The notes: generated by a model not told the origin, from the letters alone. Numbered from the stretch's first letter, positions 1 to 6,424 are shown. The stretch is DNA of 8,777 nt from Gemmatimonadota bacterium (GCA_025360265.1 JANYCP010000248.1:1-8777), one strand, 5' to 3'. Translations and numbers: made by a program.

Positions 1-1
1 G

Positions 2-1489
2 ACGGCGGCGCGGCGCGATCAGGCCCGTGGGCGCATGGCCGAGATTGGCCAGCAGCTCACACAGCTTCCGGCGGCAGCGCGCGCGCAGGAGTTGGTGGTG
101 GCACGCGCCGGTGTACTCGCCGCGCGAGAGGCGACCGAGCGAAACGTGGCCGAGCGCCGTAAGCGCTGGACTGAGGATGTGCAGGAAGCACGCACCAAGC
201 GGGAGGCGCTGCTTGATCAGTTCAAGGAACTCACCGAGCAGCGCGACCTGATCGAGAGCAAGGGACCTGAGGGCATCTGTCCAACCTGTGGTCGTCCGCT
301 GGGTGACTCTTTTGCGGGAATGCTTGCATTGCTCGCCCGCCAGCTCGATGAAGTGACGACGAACGGCAAATATTTTGGGCAGCGGGTCACACAGCTCGCC
401 GAACTGCCGCCGGAGATCAAGGATCTCGACGCCGAGCGGCAGCGCCTCGATCAGGAACTGCGGCGCGCGACGGAAGCGCAGGGTCAGGCGCAGGCGCAGG
501 GGCGGCAGCGCACCGAGCTGGAAGCCGAGCAGGAGCGGCTCATCGCCGAGGTCGCGCGTCTCGACGATGAACTGGTTGGACCGGCGGGAACTTACGATGC
601 GGGGCGTCACGCCGCGGTGCAGGCGCGACTTGCCGATCTCGATGTTGCCCGCCGCGAGCACGACCAACTGACCGGAATCGCTGTGCGTGCCGGGGCGCTG
701 GTGGCACAAGCGGCGGTGGCGGAACAGAACGCCTCCACGGAAGATGCCGCGTTGGCCGGTCTCGACGAACGGCTGGCGGTATTGGGGTGGGATGCGACGA
801 CGCACGCGACAATGGCCGCGGCAGTTCGCGACGCGGAGCTCGCGCTGCAGTCGGCGCAGTTTGCCGTGTCGTCGGCCGCCGCCGCCTTGGAACGCGCCGA
901 AGAATCGCGCGCGGCGGCGATGGCGCGCCAAGCAGATCGCACCGCGAAAGCGGCGCTGGCCCGTGCCCTCGGCGATGAGATCAATCTCCTCGACGAACTT
1001 GACCGCGCATTCAGCGACCTTCGCACCGAACTCAACCTCGCCCTCCGACCCGACCTGCAGGAGAACGCCTCGCAACTGCTGAGCGAACTCACGGCCGGTC
1101 GCTACGATGATCTCGAGCTCGACGAGAGTTATGTCCCGACGATTGTCGAGGACAACGAAGTCAAGCCGGTGATTTCCGGTGGCGAGGAAGACATTGTGAA
1201 CCTTGCCATGCGTCTGGCGATTTCGCAGATGATCGCCGAGCGGGCAGGGAAGCCGCTGTCGCTGCTGGTGCTCGATGAAATTTTCGGGTCGCTCGACGAA
1301 GAACGCCGCACGTCGGTACTCGCGCTGCTCCGGGCACTCTCGGATCGTTTCCCGCAGGTCATCCTCATTACCCACGTCGACGGGATGCGGGATGCATTCG
1401 ATCGCCTGATTCGCATGTCGTATGACGTTGAGCGCGGCGTGACGTCGGTCTGGGAAGTGGGTCAGGAGGCGCTCGATGTGGCGGTCTGA
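2..1489 (+). CDS. sbcC: SbcC/Rad50-type SMC-like DNA repair ATPase, C-terminal part (5' end outside window)
   Basis: This is the C-terminal portion of an SbcC-type ATPase, the SMC-like subunit that pairs with the nuclease SbcD to open and cut DNA ends and hairpins. The frame is open from the first bases of the window, so the ATG at 35 is probably internal and the Walker A half lies upstream. Counting from that ATG: the zinc hook C-P-T-C is at residues 82-85 (bases 278-289), flanked by Glu/Arg/Ala-rich coiled coil on both sides (about 1-75 and 120-330). The ABC signature S-G-G-E-E-D is at 381-386, Walker B LSLLVLDE at 408-415, the D-loop S-L-D-E at 419-422, and the switch histidine is H447 in ILITHVD. 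All C-terminal catalytic parts look intact. The only alternative is another Rad50-like SMC family member. The sbcD partner would be expected upstream, outside the window. The stop overlaps the next gene. Confidence 0.93.
   Translation, partial: TAARRDQARGRMAEIGQQLTQLPAAARAQELVVARAGVLAAREATERNVAERRKRWTEDVQEARTKREALLDQFKELTEQRDLIESKGPEGICPTCGRPLGDSFAGMLALLARQLDEVTTNGKYFGQRVTQLAELPPEIKDLDAERQRLDQELRRATEAQGQAQAQGRQRTELEAEQERLIAEVARLDDELVGPAGTYDAGRHAAVQARLADLDVARREHDQLTGIAVRAGALVAQAAVAEQNASTEDAALAGLDERLAVLGWDATTHATMAAAVRDAELALQSAQFAVSSAAAALERAEESRAAAMARQADRTAKAALARALGDEINLLDELDRAFSDLRTELNLALRPDLQENASQLLSELTAGRYDDLELDESYVPTIVEDNEVKPVISGGEEDIVNLAMRLAISQMIAERAGKPLSLLVLDEIFGSLDEERRTSVLALLRALSDRFPQVILITHVDGMRDAFDRLIRMSYDVERGVTSVWEVGQEALDVAV
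1464..1469 (+). promoter_or_regulatory. Ribosome binding site of the GNAT gene, inside the sbcC-like ORF
   Basis: A perfect AGGAGG lies 6 nt before the ATG at 1476 and is entirely within the coding sequence of the upstream ATPase. It fixes the start of the acetyltransferase and implies that the two genes are translated from one message, possibly with coupling. Confidence 0.8.
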
Positions 1490-2438
1490 GCCGACGATCA
1501 CGGGACCGGAGCGCGCCACGCTCGGGGATATCGATGCGCTCAATCGCCTCTTCTCCGAAGCGTTCACCGAGCGTTACCGTCGCGACGGCCTGTCGGGCGT
1601 GCGAGTGCCGTATCTCAACCCGGCGGTCTGGCGCTTTGCGATCGAGGACGCCGGTGCCGGAGCGTTTCTGTGGCGTGACACGCGCGGCGACATCATCGCG
1701 TTCAACATGGTGCATCGCTCGGGTGCCGAGGGGTGGATGGGGCCGCTTGCCGTCCGCACCGACTGTCAGGGACGCGGACACGGCGGCGAAATCGTGCGGC
1801 ACGGAATCCGCTGGCTTGCACCGCAGGGTGCCATGACGATCGGGCTCGAGACGATGCCCCGGACGATCGAGAACATCGGTTTCTATTCACAGCTCGGTTT
1901 TGTACCGCACCATCTCACGGTGACGTTGCAGCGGGAGAAGCCGCGCCGTACCGGTGTCGCCGGCGAACGCTTGAGCGACTACGTCGCCGGCGCCAATACG
2001 ACCGTAGTCGCGGAATGTCGGGCGCTCGCCAATGTTGTGGTGCATGGTGTCGACTTCAGTCGTGAGGTGGAGCTCACGCTCGAGCTTGAATTGGGCGACG
2101 TGACGCTGTTGCGCGATGGTGCTGGTGTGTTGCGCGCATTTGCGGTATGGCACGCGGCACCGCTGGCGCAGGGCCGGGCGCAGGAAGATTTGCGCATTCT
2201 CAAGCTGGTGGCGCGCACGCATGCCGATGCTGTCGACGCGGTCAATGCGGTTGAGCGTGAGGCGGCAACGCTGGGAGTCGACCGCCTGTCGCTCCGGTGC
2301 CAAACCCGGCATGATGAGTTGTACGCCGCGCTGATTGCCGACGGATACCGGGTGCAATGGACTGACTTGCGAATGACGCTGGCAGGTTTCAGCGAACAGG
2401 AACGGAATGGCGTCATGCTGTCGAACTGGGAGATCTAG
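1476..2438 (+). CDS. GNAT family N-acetyltransferase with a second, degenerate GNAT-like half
   Basis: A 320-residue protein with an N-terminal Gcn5-related acetyltransferase domain, expected to move an acetyl group from acetyl-CoA to an amine; the substrate is unknown. The domain spans about residues 14-150. The acetyl-CoA pyrophosphate loop is seen in GPLAVRTDCQGRGHG (Q98-G-R-G-H-G103), and motif B in ENIGFYSQLGF (132-142). Residues about 165-305 look like a second GNAT fold (repeated strand-helix pattern, Y-A-A-L-I-A-D-G-Y near 283-291) without a clear Q-x-x-G-x-G loop, so it is probably structural. The C-terminus ends S-N-W-E-I. The length is about twice that of a single-domain GNAT, which fits the tandem type. 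The start is set by AGGAGG at 1464-1469 and overlaps the upstream ATPase gene by 14 nt, so both are likely in one operon. The genomic link to DNA repair does not by itself show a shared function. Confidence 0.87.
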   Translation: MWRSEPTITGPERATLGDIDALNRLFSEAFTERYRRDGLSGVRVPYLNPAVWRFAIEDAGAGAFLWRDTRGDIIAFNMVHRSGAEGWMGPLAVRTDCQGRGHGGEIVRHGIRWLAPQGAMTIGLETMPRTIENIGFYSQLGFVPHHLTVTLQREKPRRTGVAGERLSDYVAGANTTVVAECRALANVVVHGVDFSREVELTLELELGDVTLLRDGAGVLRAFAVWHAAPLAQGRAQEDLRILKLVARTHADAVDAVNAVEREAATLGVDRLSLRCQTRHDELYAALIADGYRVQWTDLRMTLAGFSEQERNGVMLSNWEI

Positions 2439-2442
2439 AAGC

Positions 2443-2469
2443 AAAGAGAGAGAAGGAGAAAAGAGAGAG
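2443..2469 (+). repeat. Pure purine (A/G) tract
   Basis: All 27 bases are A or G, with several GA dinucleotide runs, directly after the GNAT stop codon. The tract is low complexity and out of character with the GC-rich surroundings. It may be a mutable spacer. No function can be assigned from sequence. Confidence 0.75.
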
Positions 2470-2473
2470 CCTT

Positions 2474-2495
2474 TCATCCTGAGCGCAGCGAAGGA
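2474..2495. repeat. Dispersed-repeat-like intergenic element (CCTGAGCGCAGCGAAGGA core)
   Basis: The core CCTGAGCGCAGCGAAGGA at 2478-2495 is preceded by TCAT. It is an imperfect palindrome, with TCCT at one end and AGGA at the other around GAGCGCAGCGA. From memory, near-identical strings occur many times in intergenic DNA of several soil phyla, so I read it as one copy of a small dispersed repeat. Only one copy is present here, so the repeat nature rests on recall rather than on this window. It lies between the tail-to-tail ends of the GNAT gene and the aspartyl protease gene. Confidence 0.45.
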
Positions 2496-2527
2496 CCAGC
2501 GTGCTCGCCACGACTCATCCCCCCAAA

Positions 2528-3127
2528 TCAATCCAACGACGCTGCCGCGCTCTGATGCTGCTTTCCCGCGCCGCCGATATCCTCTGCATGCCCCGGTGAA
2601 CGCGTTCTCGCTAACTGAAGCTGGCGGCGGCCGCCCGCCGTGACGTTAGCAAGACTCCCCTCACTCATGCGGACGCGCCGATCCTGGGTGGGTCGCTCTC
2701 CCGTTCCCTGGAGCGATAGCACTTCGTAGTTGCCGCACTGTCGCTGTAGCACGACGGCCATCATCGGTCCGCCGGCCACGAGACGCTTCCCGACCAGATC
2801 GACCTTGAGGTTCATCCCTTCGAGCGTTCGTGCGCCGAGAAGGACGAGATCGCTGGGGTCGCCGAAGACGATTTCGTCAGTGGTGTTAGTGCCCGCGGCG
2901 TGCAGGATCGCGAATCCAACCCAGCGTTCGAGGACCGAGCCGTCGGCCTGCTGAAAGCGGATCTTTTTCACCCGGGTGATGCCAAGGCTTTCGAGGACGC
3001 TAGCGGGTGCCCAGGAGAGCTCGGCGCCGGTGTCGACGATGACACGCTGGAGGAGGCACCGATCGCCCGGGCGGGTGTGGCTTTCGATTTCGACGTCGAT
3101 GCGGAGCATTCCCATAGTGCCGGACAT
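2528..3127 (-). CDS. Retropepsin-like (clan AA) aspartyl protease domain protein with a long C-terminal tail
   Basis: A 199-residue protein whose first about 125 residues form a single retropepsin-like aspartic protease lobe, a fold that works as a dimer with one catalytic Asp per subunit. The active-site motif V-I-V-D-T-G-A is at about 29-35 (D32-T33-G34), followed by P-x-x-V-L-E-S-L-G-I, a G-F-A-I-L strand, and the second conserved block L-V-L-L-G-A-R-T-L-E-G (about 94-104). There is no signal peptide. The start at 3127 is chosen because GGAGG lies 4 nt upstream. A farther ATG at 3187 would add 20 residues that do not look like the family. Residues after about 130 are rich in Arg, Gln, Gly and Ser with no recognisable pattern. 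Family members of this type usually end near that point, so the original stop may have been lost. The substrate is unknown. The gene faces the GNAT gene tail to tail. Confidence 0.75.
   Translation of the reverse strand: MSGTMGMLRIDVEIESHTRPGDRCLLQRVIVDTGAELSWAPASVLESLGITRVKKIRFQQADGSVLERWVGFAILHAAGTNTTDEIVFGDPSDLVLLGARTLEGMNLKVDLVGKRLVAGGPMMAVVLQRQCGNYEVLSLQGTGERPTQDRRVRMSEGSLANVTAGGRRQLQLARTRSPGHAEDIGGAGKQHQSAAASLD
2610..2650. repeat. Two-tier inverted repeat inside the tail of the aspartyl protease ORF
   Basis: GCTAAC at 2610-2615 pairs with GTTAGC at 2645-2650. Inside it GGCGG at 2623-2627 pairs with CCGCC at 2635-2639. The element lies in the unconserved 3' part of the protease ORF, about 80 nt before its stop, where a terminator would lie if the ancestral gene had ended earlier. 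There is no T-run on either side. Confidence 0.5.
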
Positions 3128-3131
3128 GGTA

Positions 3132-3138
3132 CCTCCTC
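3132..3138 (-). promoter_or_regulatory. Ribosome binding site of the aspartyl protease gene
   Basis: Read on the minus strand this is GAGGAGG, with T-A-C-C between it and the ATG at 3127-3125. It is the only strong Shine-Dalgarno sequence near the 5' end and decides the start against the farther ATG at 3187. Confidence 0.7.
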
Positions 3139-3183
3139 GGTGTGCCACGCTAAGTATCGTTTGAACGCAGCCCGAGTCAATTC

Positions 3184-3356
3184 TCACGCGCGGAGGACCT
3201 GAGGCGTGTCGTCCGTTTCACGCGGGCCCGGGTCAAGGCTCATCGTTGTCTGGCTGGTCTGGATTGCTAGCGGAAAGGGGAAGCGGCGTGGGCCCCGCGG
3301 CGACCATCCGTCGCCTTTGCCGGGGACTACAGGCAGAGATCTCCGTGCGCCGATGT
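3184..3356. other. Non-coding stretch, probably decayed 3' part of the sigma factor gene
   Basis: I could not recognise any protein family here on either strand, and the open frames are GC-driven shadows. It lies where the 3' half of the sigma factor (region 4) should be, so it is most simply degraded or deleted sequence between that remnant and the aspartyl protease gene. Confidence 0.4.
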
Positions 3357-3600
3357 TCCTTGCCGGACCTTCAGGCGATCGCGGCCACGGGCGTGATCGA
3401 CCAGCATGTGACGCATGGTTTGTGGGGCGGTGCGCAGGAAGTGGATCCGGTCCTCGAACACGATCTGCTCGGCGCCAACCTTTTCCGCAATGCTGCGCAA
3501 TTCGGCATGGACAAGCGGGAGCAACTGTTCGCCGCGAGCGGATCGCTCTGGCGAACTTCGTCGAGCAGACGCGTGACCGTGTGTGGCAGTGTCTCGTCGG
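3357..3600 (-). pseudogene. Remnant of an ECF-like RNA polymerase sigma factor (frameshifted, internally deleted)
   Basis: The minus strand encodes pieces of an ECF-like sigma-70 region 2. VTRLLDEVRQSDPLAA starts at 3577 in one frame. The next piece, E-Q-L-L-P-L-V-H-A-E-L-R-S-I-A-E-K, is in another frame, so a frameshift lies near 3535. It runs straight into E-D-R-I-H-F-L-R-T-A-P-Q-T-M-R-H-M-L-V-D-H-A-R-G-R. In intact relatives the segment of roughly 25-30 residues between ELRSIAEK and FEDRIHFL carries the LQPTALVHEAYLRL helix of region 2; it is missing here. No sigma region 4 helix-turn-helix is visible downstream (3184-3356) in any frame. Such factors redirect RNA polymerase to stress or extracytoplasmic genes; this copy cannot do so. 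The borders are approximate. The family call is from motif recognition and is fairly firm. Confidence 0.75.
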
Positions 3601-3661
3601 CGGACCGGTACGGCGGGGCTCCGGCGTGTACGCCAACGCTCGCCCGGGCCTCGAGGTGCGG

Positions 3662-3955
3662 CTACGTGCCCCTCGCCATTCGATCCATCTTCCTGGCGTG
3701 GCGACCGATATACCACGATCCCGCGCCAGCCACGACGGCAGCCACCGCCAGCAGCTTCTGCATCGCGCTCGTGGCGTTGGGCCAGATCACGATTCCCGCG
3801 AGCAGGCAGTAAACCAGGCCACTCAGTACGCCGGATATGCGTCGAGCCGGCGAGCGCACTTGATCCTTGCGCGGCATTTCGGAGATGACGATGACGGCGA
3901 TGCCGACGGCGAACACCAGCCAGCCAACCGGGGCGAGCGATCCGAGATCATTCAT
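3662..3955 (-). CDS. Small three-helix membrane protein of unknown function
   Basis: A 97-residue hydrophobic protein in which I recognise no family. Three transmembrane segments are visible at about residues 8-25 (APVGWLVFAVGIAVIVIS), 42-58 (GVLSGLVYCLLAGIVIW) and 68-84 (KLLAVAAVVAGAGSWYIG). They are separated by a basic loop (MPRKDQVRSPARR), and the basic tail is RHARKMDRMARGT. The start at 3955 places the first helix near the N-terminus, but no clear Shine-Dalgarno precedes it. The frame is open to a GTG at 4081 that would add 42 residues without an obvious signal. The gene sits just 5' of the sigma factor remnant on the same strand, so it might once have belonged to the same unit, though nothing in it resembles a known anti-sigma factor. 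It may itself be a remnant, but the clean hydrophobic pattern argues for a real coding history. Confidence 0.55.
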   Translation of the reverse strand: MNDLGSLAPVGWLVFAVGIAVIVISEMPRKDQVRSPARRISGVLSGLVYCLLAGIVIWPNATSAMQKLLAVAAVVAGAGSWYIGRHARKMDRMARGT

Positions 3956-4100
3956 TCGGTAAATGTGCACCCGAATCTGACGTCTGGCTATGGTCCCTAG
4001 CAGCGAGGCGGCAACGGTTTCAATCGGTACGGGGCTGAACTCTCCGATGGCGTTGGCGTATGCTGGTCGCTCGACATCCACACTTTATCGTATTCTCAAC

Positions 4101-4680
4101 ATGACGCAGATTCGCGGGTTGGTCGTTGCAATCGCTGTGCTCTGCGGTGTCGGTGGCTCGCTGTCGGCGCAGGGGCCGCACGTACGGGCACTGATCGACA
4201 CGCTGCACCGTGCCCACGGTGGACTTCGGCTCGATTCAATCATGAATGGTGCGGACGACGATAGTAGCGGTACGGTGCTGGCGCTTGAGATTGGCGAAGC
4301 GTATGCGCTTCCGAAGGTGAAGCCGGAGCGGTCACTGCTCTTTGTGTTTCATGCGGCCGAGGAGACCGGGTTGTTTGGGGCGGACTATTTCGCGGATGAT
4401 CCGACGGTGCCACGCGATCGGCGCACGACGCTTGTCAACCGAGCGTGGTGATGTCGCCGAGCGTGTCAATGCACTGCCACAGCACAGTTTCACGTTCGAT
4501 TGCACGTTCGACGCCCCTGGTGATCCGAGCCCAGGTTACTGTCGAAATGATCATTACAGGTACGGGCGTTATGCCATCCCGGTGAGCTTCGTCGTCTCGG
4601 CGGATCCGAACGCGGTCTGCAGGCAGTAGTCCCTTTGGACTACGTCATTACGATGAGTGTGGCCGTTGCATCCCGTCCAG
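4101..4680 (+). pseudogene. Broken M28 family zinc metallopeptidase (secreted aminopeptidase type)
   Basis: The ATG at 4101 begins a good signal peptide (M-T-Q-I-R then G-L-V-V-A-I-A-V-L-C-G-V-G-G-S, cleavage after L-S-A-Q). Only about 20 residues later comes the M28 block D-S-I-M-N-G-A-D-D-D-S-S-G (residues 45-57), then L-L-F-V-F-H-A-A-E-E-T-G-L-F-G (79-93) with the catalytic/ligand Glu pair, then DYFADDPTVPRDR. The frame ends at a TGA at 4449. Recognisable M28 sequence resumes in another frame at about 4455-4617: FTFDCTFDAPGD and C-R-N-D-H-Y-R-Y-G-R-Y-A-I-P-V, normally near the C-terminus. Traces (L-D-Y-V-I-T-M) continue near 4635 in yet another register. Intact relatives have several hundred residues. 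The segment with the first zinc-binding His, the centre, and the final H-x-D-Y-H region are gone. The product cannot be an active peptidase. Confidence 0.8.
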
Positions 4681-4697
4681 CGTCACCTATCACGAGT

Positions 4698-4727
4698 CCG
4701 GACAGCTGTGCATCGATTCATGTCCGG
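4698..4727. repeat. Inverted repeat CCGGACA ... TGTCCGG
   Basis: CCGGACA at 4698-4704 pairs with TGTCCGG at 4721-4727 across a 16-nt loop. GTCCGGAC at 4696-4703 is also a perfect 8-bp palindrome. It lies between the M28 remnant and the OmpA-type gene and might be an old terminator or a binding site. There is no T-run. Confidence 0.35.
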
Positions 4728-4779
4728 GTCGAGGGGTCGCCCATTGCATCCTGGCGGCCATCTGATGCTAACGCATGGG

Positions 4780-4791
4780 CTGTCATGACAG
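4780..4791. promoter_or_regulatory. Perfect 12-bp palindrome CTGTCATGACAG upstream of the OmpA-type gene
   Basis: CTGTCATGACAG is identical to its reverse complement and lies 30 nt before the ATG at 4822. Two further short symmetric sites flank it: ATGC-TAAC-GCAT at 4765-4776 and GCCTAGGC at 4795-4802. This clustering in a promoter-length intergenic space suggests an operator for a dimeric regulator. The regulator is unknown, and short palindromes can occur by chance. Confidence 0.4.
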
Positions 4792-4821
4792 GGCGCCTAG
4801 GCAAACGGGAAGGGAACACAC

Positions 4822-6333
4822 ATGCGGTTCGCGGGAAAACTATTGATTCCACTGTTCGGCTTGCTGGCGGCTAGCCCGCTCGCAGCGCAACGCGCCGGGG
4901 CCGTGGAACTCGGTGCCTTCGGGCGCTGGACCAAGTTTGACAAGACGCTTTCAACCGACGTACTGCACAAGCTTCCGGCCGAAAGCGGATTCGGATTTGG
5001 CGGCCGGCTGGGCGTCTTCTTCGTCCAGAACATGGAAGCGGAAGCCGACCTGAGCACGACTCAGGTCAACGCAGCGGGCAGCGGCAAGGTCCGCTACATG
5101 CCGATTCACGCCGGCCTTACCTACAACGTGCCGCTTGGAGAGAATTCGGCTTTCCTGCTCGGCGGCCGATACGTCTGGAACAAGTATGGCGGCGATGCCG
5201 ACTTCCGCGATCACGGATGGGGTGCGCTGGGCGGATTCCGTTTCGGTATGCTCCGGTTGGAGGCAACGCTCGACAAGATGTCGAGTGAGGTCACGACGCA
5301 TCCCGACTACACCAATCTCGGCGTCAATGCCGGGTTGAGCCTGTTGCTCGGCAGCCACTGCGACAAGTCGAGTGACGGTGTGACCGTCTCGCCCGGTGGT
5401 GCCGCGCTGGAGCGAGGCCAGACGGCAACATTCACCGCCGTTGCGTTGCACTGCGGCAAGCCGCGTGAAGTGACGTGGACCGCGACCGGCGGCACGATCA
5501 CTCAGACTGGCGAATACACGGCCGGTCAGATGCCTGGTACCTATCTGGTGACGGCTTCCAATTCGAAGGAAGCGCTCACGGGTTCGGCCACAATCGTGGT
5601 CAAGGCGCCGCCGCCACCGCCACCGCCACCGCCACCACCGCCGCCACCGCCGGTCGCCAGAATTACTCGAATTGACCTGCGGCCAGATCATGCGCGGTTG
5701 AAGGTGAATGAGTCAGCGTCGTTCACGGTCGTTGGGATGTTGAGCGATGGCAACAACCGTGCACTGCCGAACTGCGCGCTTACGGCCACCGGCAATGCAA
5801 AGCAGAAGGGCAGCAGCTTCAGCTGGGACCGGTACGGCAATTACTCGGTAACGGCGAACTGCGAAGGCATGAGCGACCAAACGTCGGTCGAGGTGCCACT
5901 GGAGATTGTGCTGTACGGGACCAACTTCGCCTTCGGCAAGGACGTCCTCACCGCAGCAGGCAAGGACAGTGTGCGCGCGGCGGCAGATTCGCTCAAGAAG
6001 TACCCGGAAATCAACATTCGGTTGGCCGGTTTCGCCGATTTCGTGGGCACGGCAGCTAACAATTGCGGTCTTTCATGGCGTCGGGCCCGCACCGTCGCGC
6101 ACACCCTTGCTGGATTCGGTGTTGCCGGCGACCGGATCAGCATGGTTGAAGGGTTCGGTCAGGGCTATCCAATTCCGGACGGTCAGGTGTCGCAGCAGTG
6201 GAAAGACATCAACACGCGCACGCATGACAAGGGGAAGTGGTGGGATCGCCGGGTCGAGATGACTTCGGCGATGAAGGACCCGGCGATGGCGGCCTGCACC
6301 GAGCCGGGGAGCGGAGTGAAGAAAAATCCCTGA
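4822..6333 (+). CDS. OmpA family outer-membrane protein: barrel-like region, Ig-like domain, polyproline linker, Ig-like region, OmpA peptidoglycan-binding domain
   Basis: A 503-residue envelope protein likely to link the outer membrane to peptidoglycan. A signal peptide (K-L-L-I-P-L-F-G-L-L-A-A-S-P-L-A-A-Q) is cleaved near residue 23. Residues about 27-178 show alternating aromatic/glycine strands typical of an outer-membrane beta-barrel (GFGFGGRLGVFFVQN, AFLLGGRYVWNKYGG, GFRFGMLRLEATLDKM). Residues 186-260 form a bacterial Ig-like domain (VTVSPGGAALERGQTATFTA, then VTWTATGGTI, then GTYLVTAS). Fifteen prolines at 263-277 make a rigid spacer. Residues 281-358 look like a second Ig-like region. 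The OmpA domain spans about 362-482, with N-N-C-G-L-S-W-R-R-A-R-T-V (413-425), GFGVAGDRISMVEGFGQGYP (431-450) and the terminal R-R-V-E-M. Cysteines at 180/211, 318/347 and 415/492 could form disulfides. The start is supported by GGAAGGGA at 4808-4815, 6 nt upstream. The gene looks intact, in contrast to its left neighbours, and stands alone. Confidence 0.9.
   Translation: MRFAGKLLIPLFGLLAASPLAAQRAGAVELGAFGRWTKFDKTLSTDVLHKLPAESGFGFGGRLGVFFVQNMEAEADLSTTQVNAAGSGKVRYMPIHAGLTYNVPLGENSAFLLGGRYVWNKYGGDADFRDHGWGALGGFRFGMLRLEATLDKMSSEVTTHPDYTNLGVNAGLSLLLGSHCDKSSDGVTVSPGGAALERGQTATFTAVALHCGKPREVTWTATGGTITQTGEYTAGQMPGTYLVTASNSKEALTGSATIVVKAPPPPPPPPPPPPPPPVARITRIDLRPDHARLKVNESASFTVVGMLSDGNNRALPNCALTATGNAKQKGSSFSWDRYGNYSVTANCEGMSDQTSVEVPLEIVLYGTNFAFGKDVLTAAGKDSVRAAADSLKKYPEINIRLAGFADFVGTAANNCGLSWRRARTVAHTLAGFGVAGDRISMVEGFGQGYPIPDGQVSQQWKDINTRTHDKGKWWDRRVEMTSAMKDPAMAACTEPGSGVKKNP
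5608..5652 (+). repeat. Proline-codon tandem repeat (CCG/CCA) encoding 15 prolines
   Basis: Fifteen consecutive CCG or CCA codons, mostly alternating as CCGCCA units, encode the linker between the two Ig-like regions of the OmpA-type protein. Such trinucleotide/hexanucleotide tracts can change length in frame by slippage. The antisense strand reads as a Trp/Arg-rich shadow that is not a gene. Confidence 0.85.
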
Positions 6334-6366
6334 CGGCACGACTAGGCAGTTGCCAGTGCGGAACGA

Positions 6367-6403
6367 CACAGCGCCCGGAAGCGAACTGCTTCCGGGCGCT
6401 GTG
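6367..6403. terminator. Perfect 16-bp hairpin between convergent genes (bidirectional terminator candidate)
   Basis: CACAGCGCCCGGAAGC (6367-6382) and GCTTCCGGGCGCTGTG (6388-6403) are exact reverse complements around the 5-nt loop GAACT. The hairpin lies 33 nt after the OmpA-type stop and 21 nt after the stop of the convergent lipoprotein gene, so it can serve both. No U-run follows on either strand, so it is not a classical intrinsic terminator, but its position and strength make termination the best reading. Confidence 0.75.
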
Positions 6404-6424
6404 GTGGTTACGCGAAGTCTCGCG

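Noticed and set aside
1887..2531. A 214-residue minus-strand open frame opposite the GNAT gene
   Set aside because: The plus-strand frame has clear GNAT motifs, and the antisense frame shows no family features. It is an effect of high GC content.
3206..4000. A 264-residue plus-strand open frame across the sigma remnant and the membrane protein
   Set aside because: Its composition is Arg/Gly/Pro/His-rich and random-looking. Recognisable protein sequence lies on the minus strand.
4082..4100. A divergent promoter between the membrane protein and the M28 remnant
   Set aside because: AT-rich bases (TTTATCGTATTC) are present, but I found no -35/-10 pair with acceptable spacing on either strand.
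4780..4791. CTGTCATGACAG as a LexA (SOS) box
   Set aside because: The classical site has CTGT and ACAG separated by 8 bp, giving 16 bp in total. Here the spacing is only 4 bp, so I keep it as an unassigned palindrome.
5608..5652. Short regular repeat as a possible CRISPR-like or minisatellite array
   Set aside because: It has no spacers; it is a proline-codon tract inside a well-supported gene.
4951..5691. A 246-residue minus-strand open frame opposite the OmpA-type gene, with a Trp/Arg-rich start
   Set aside because: It is the antisense shadow of the CCG/CCA proline tract and of a clearly coding plus-strand gene. It has no recognisable domain and no ribosome site.
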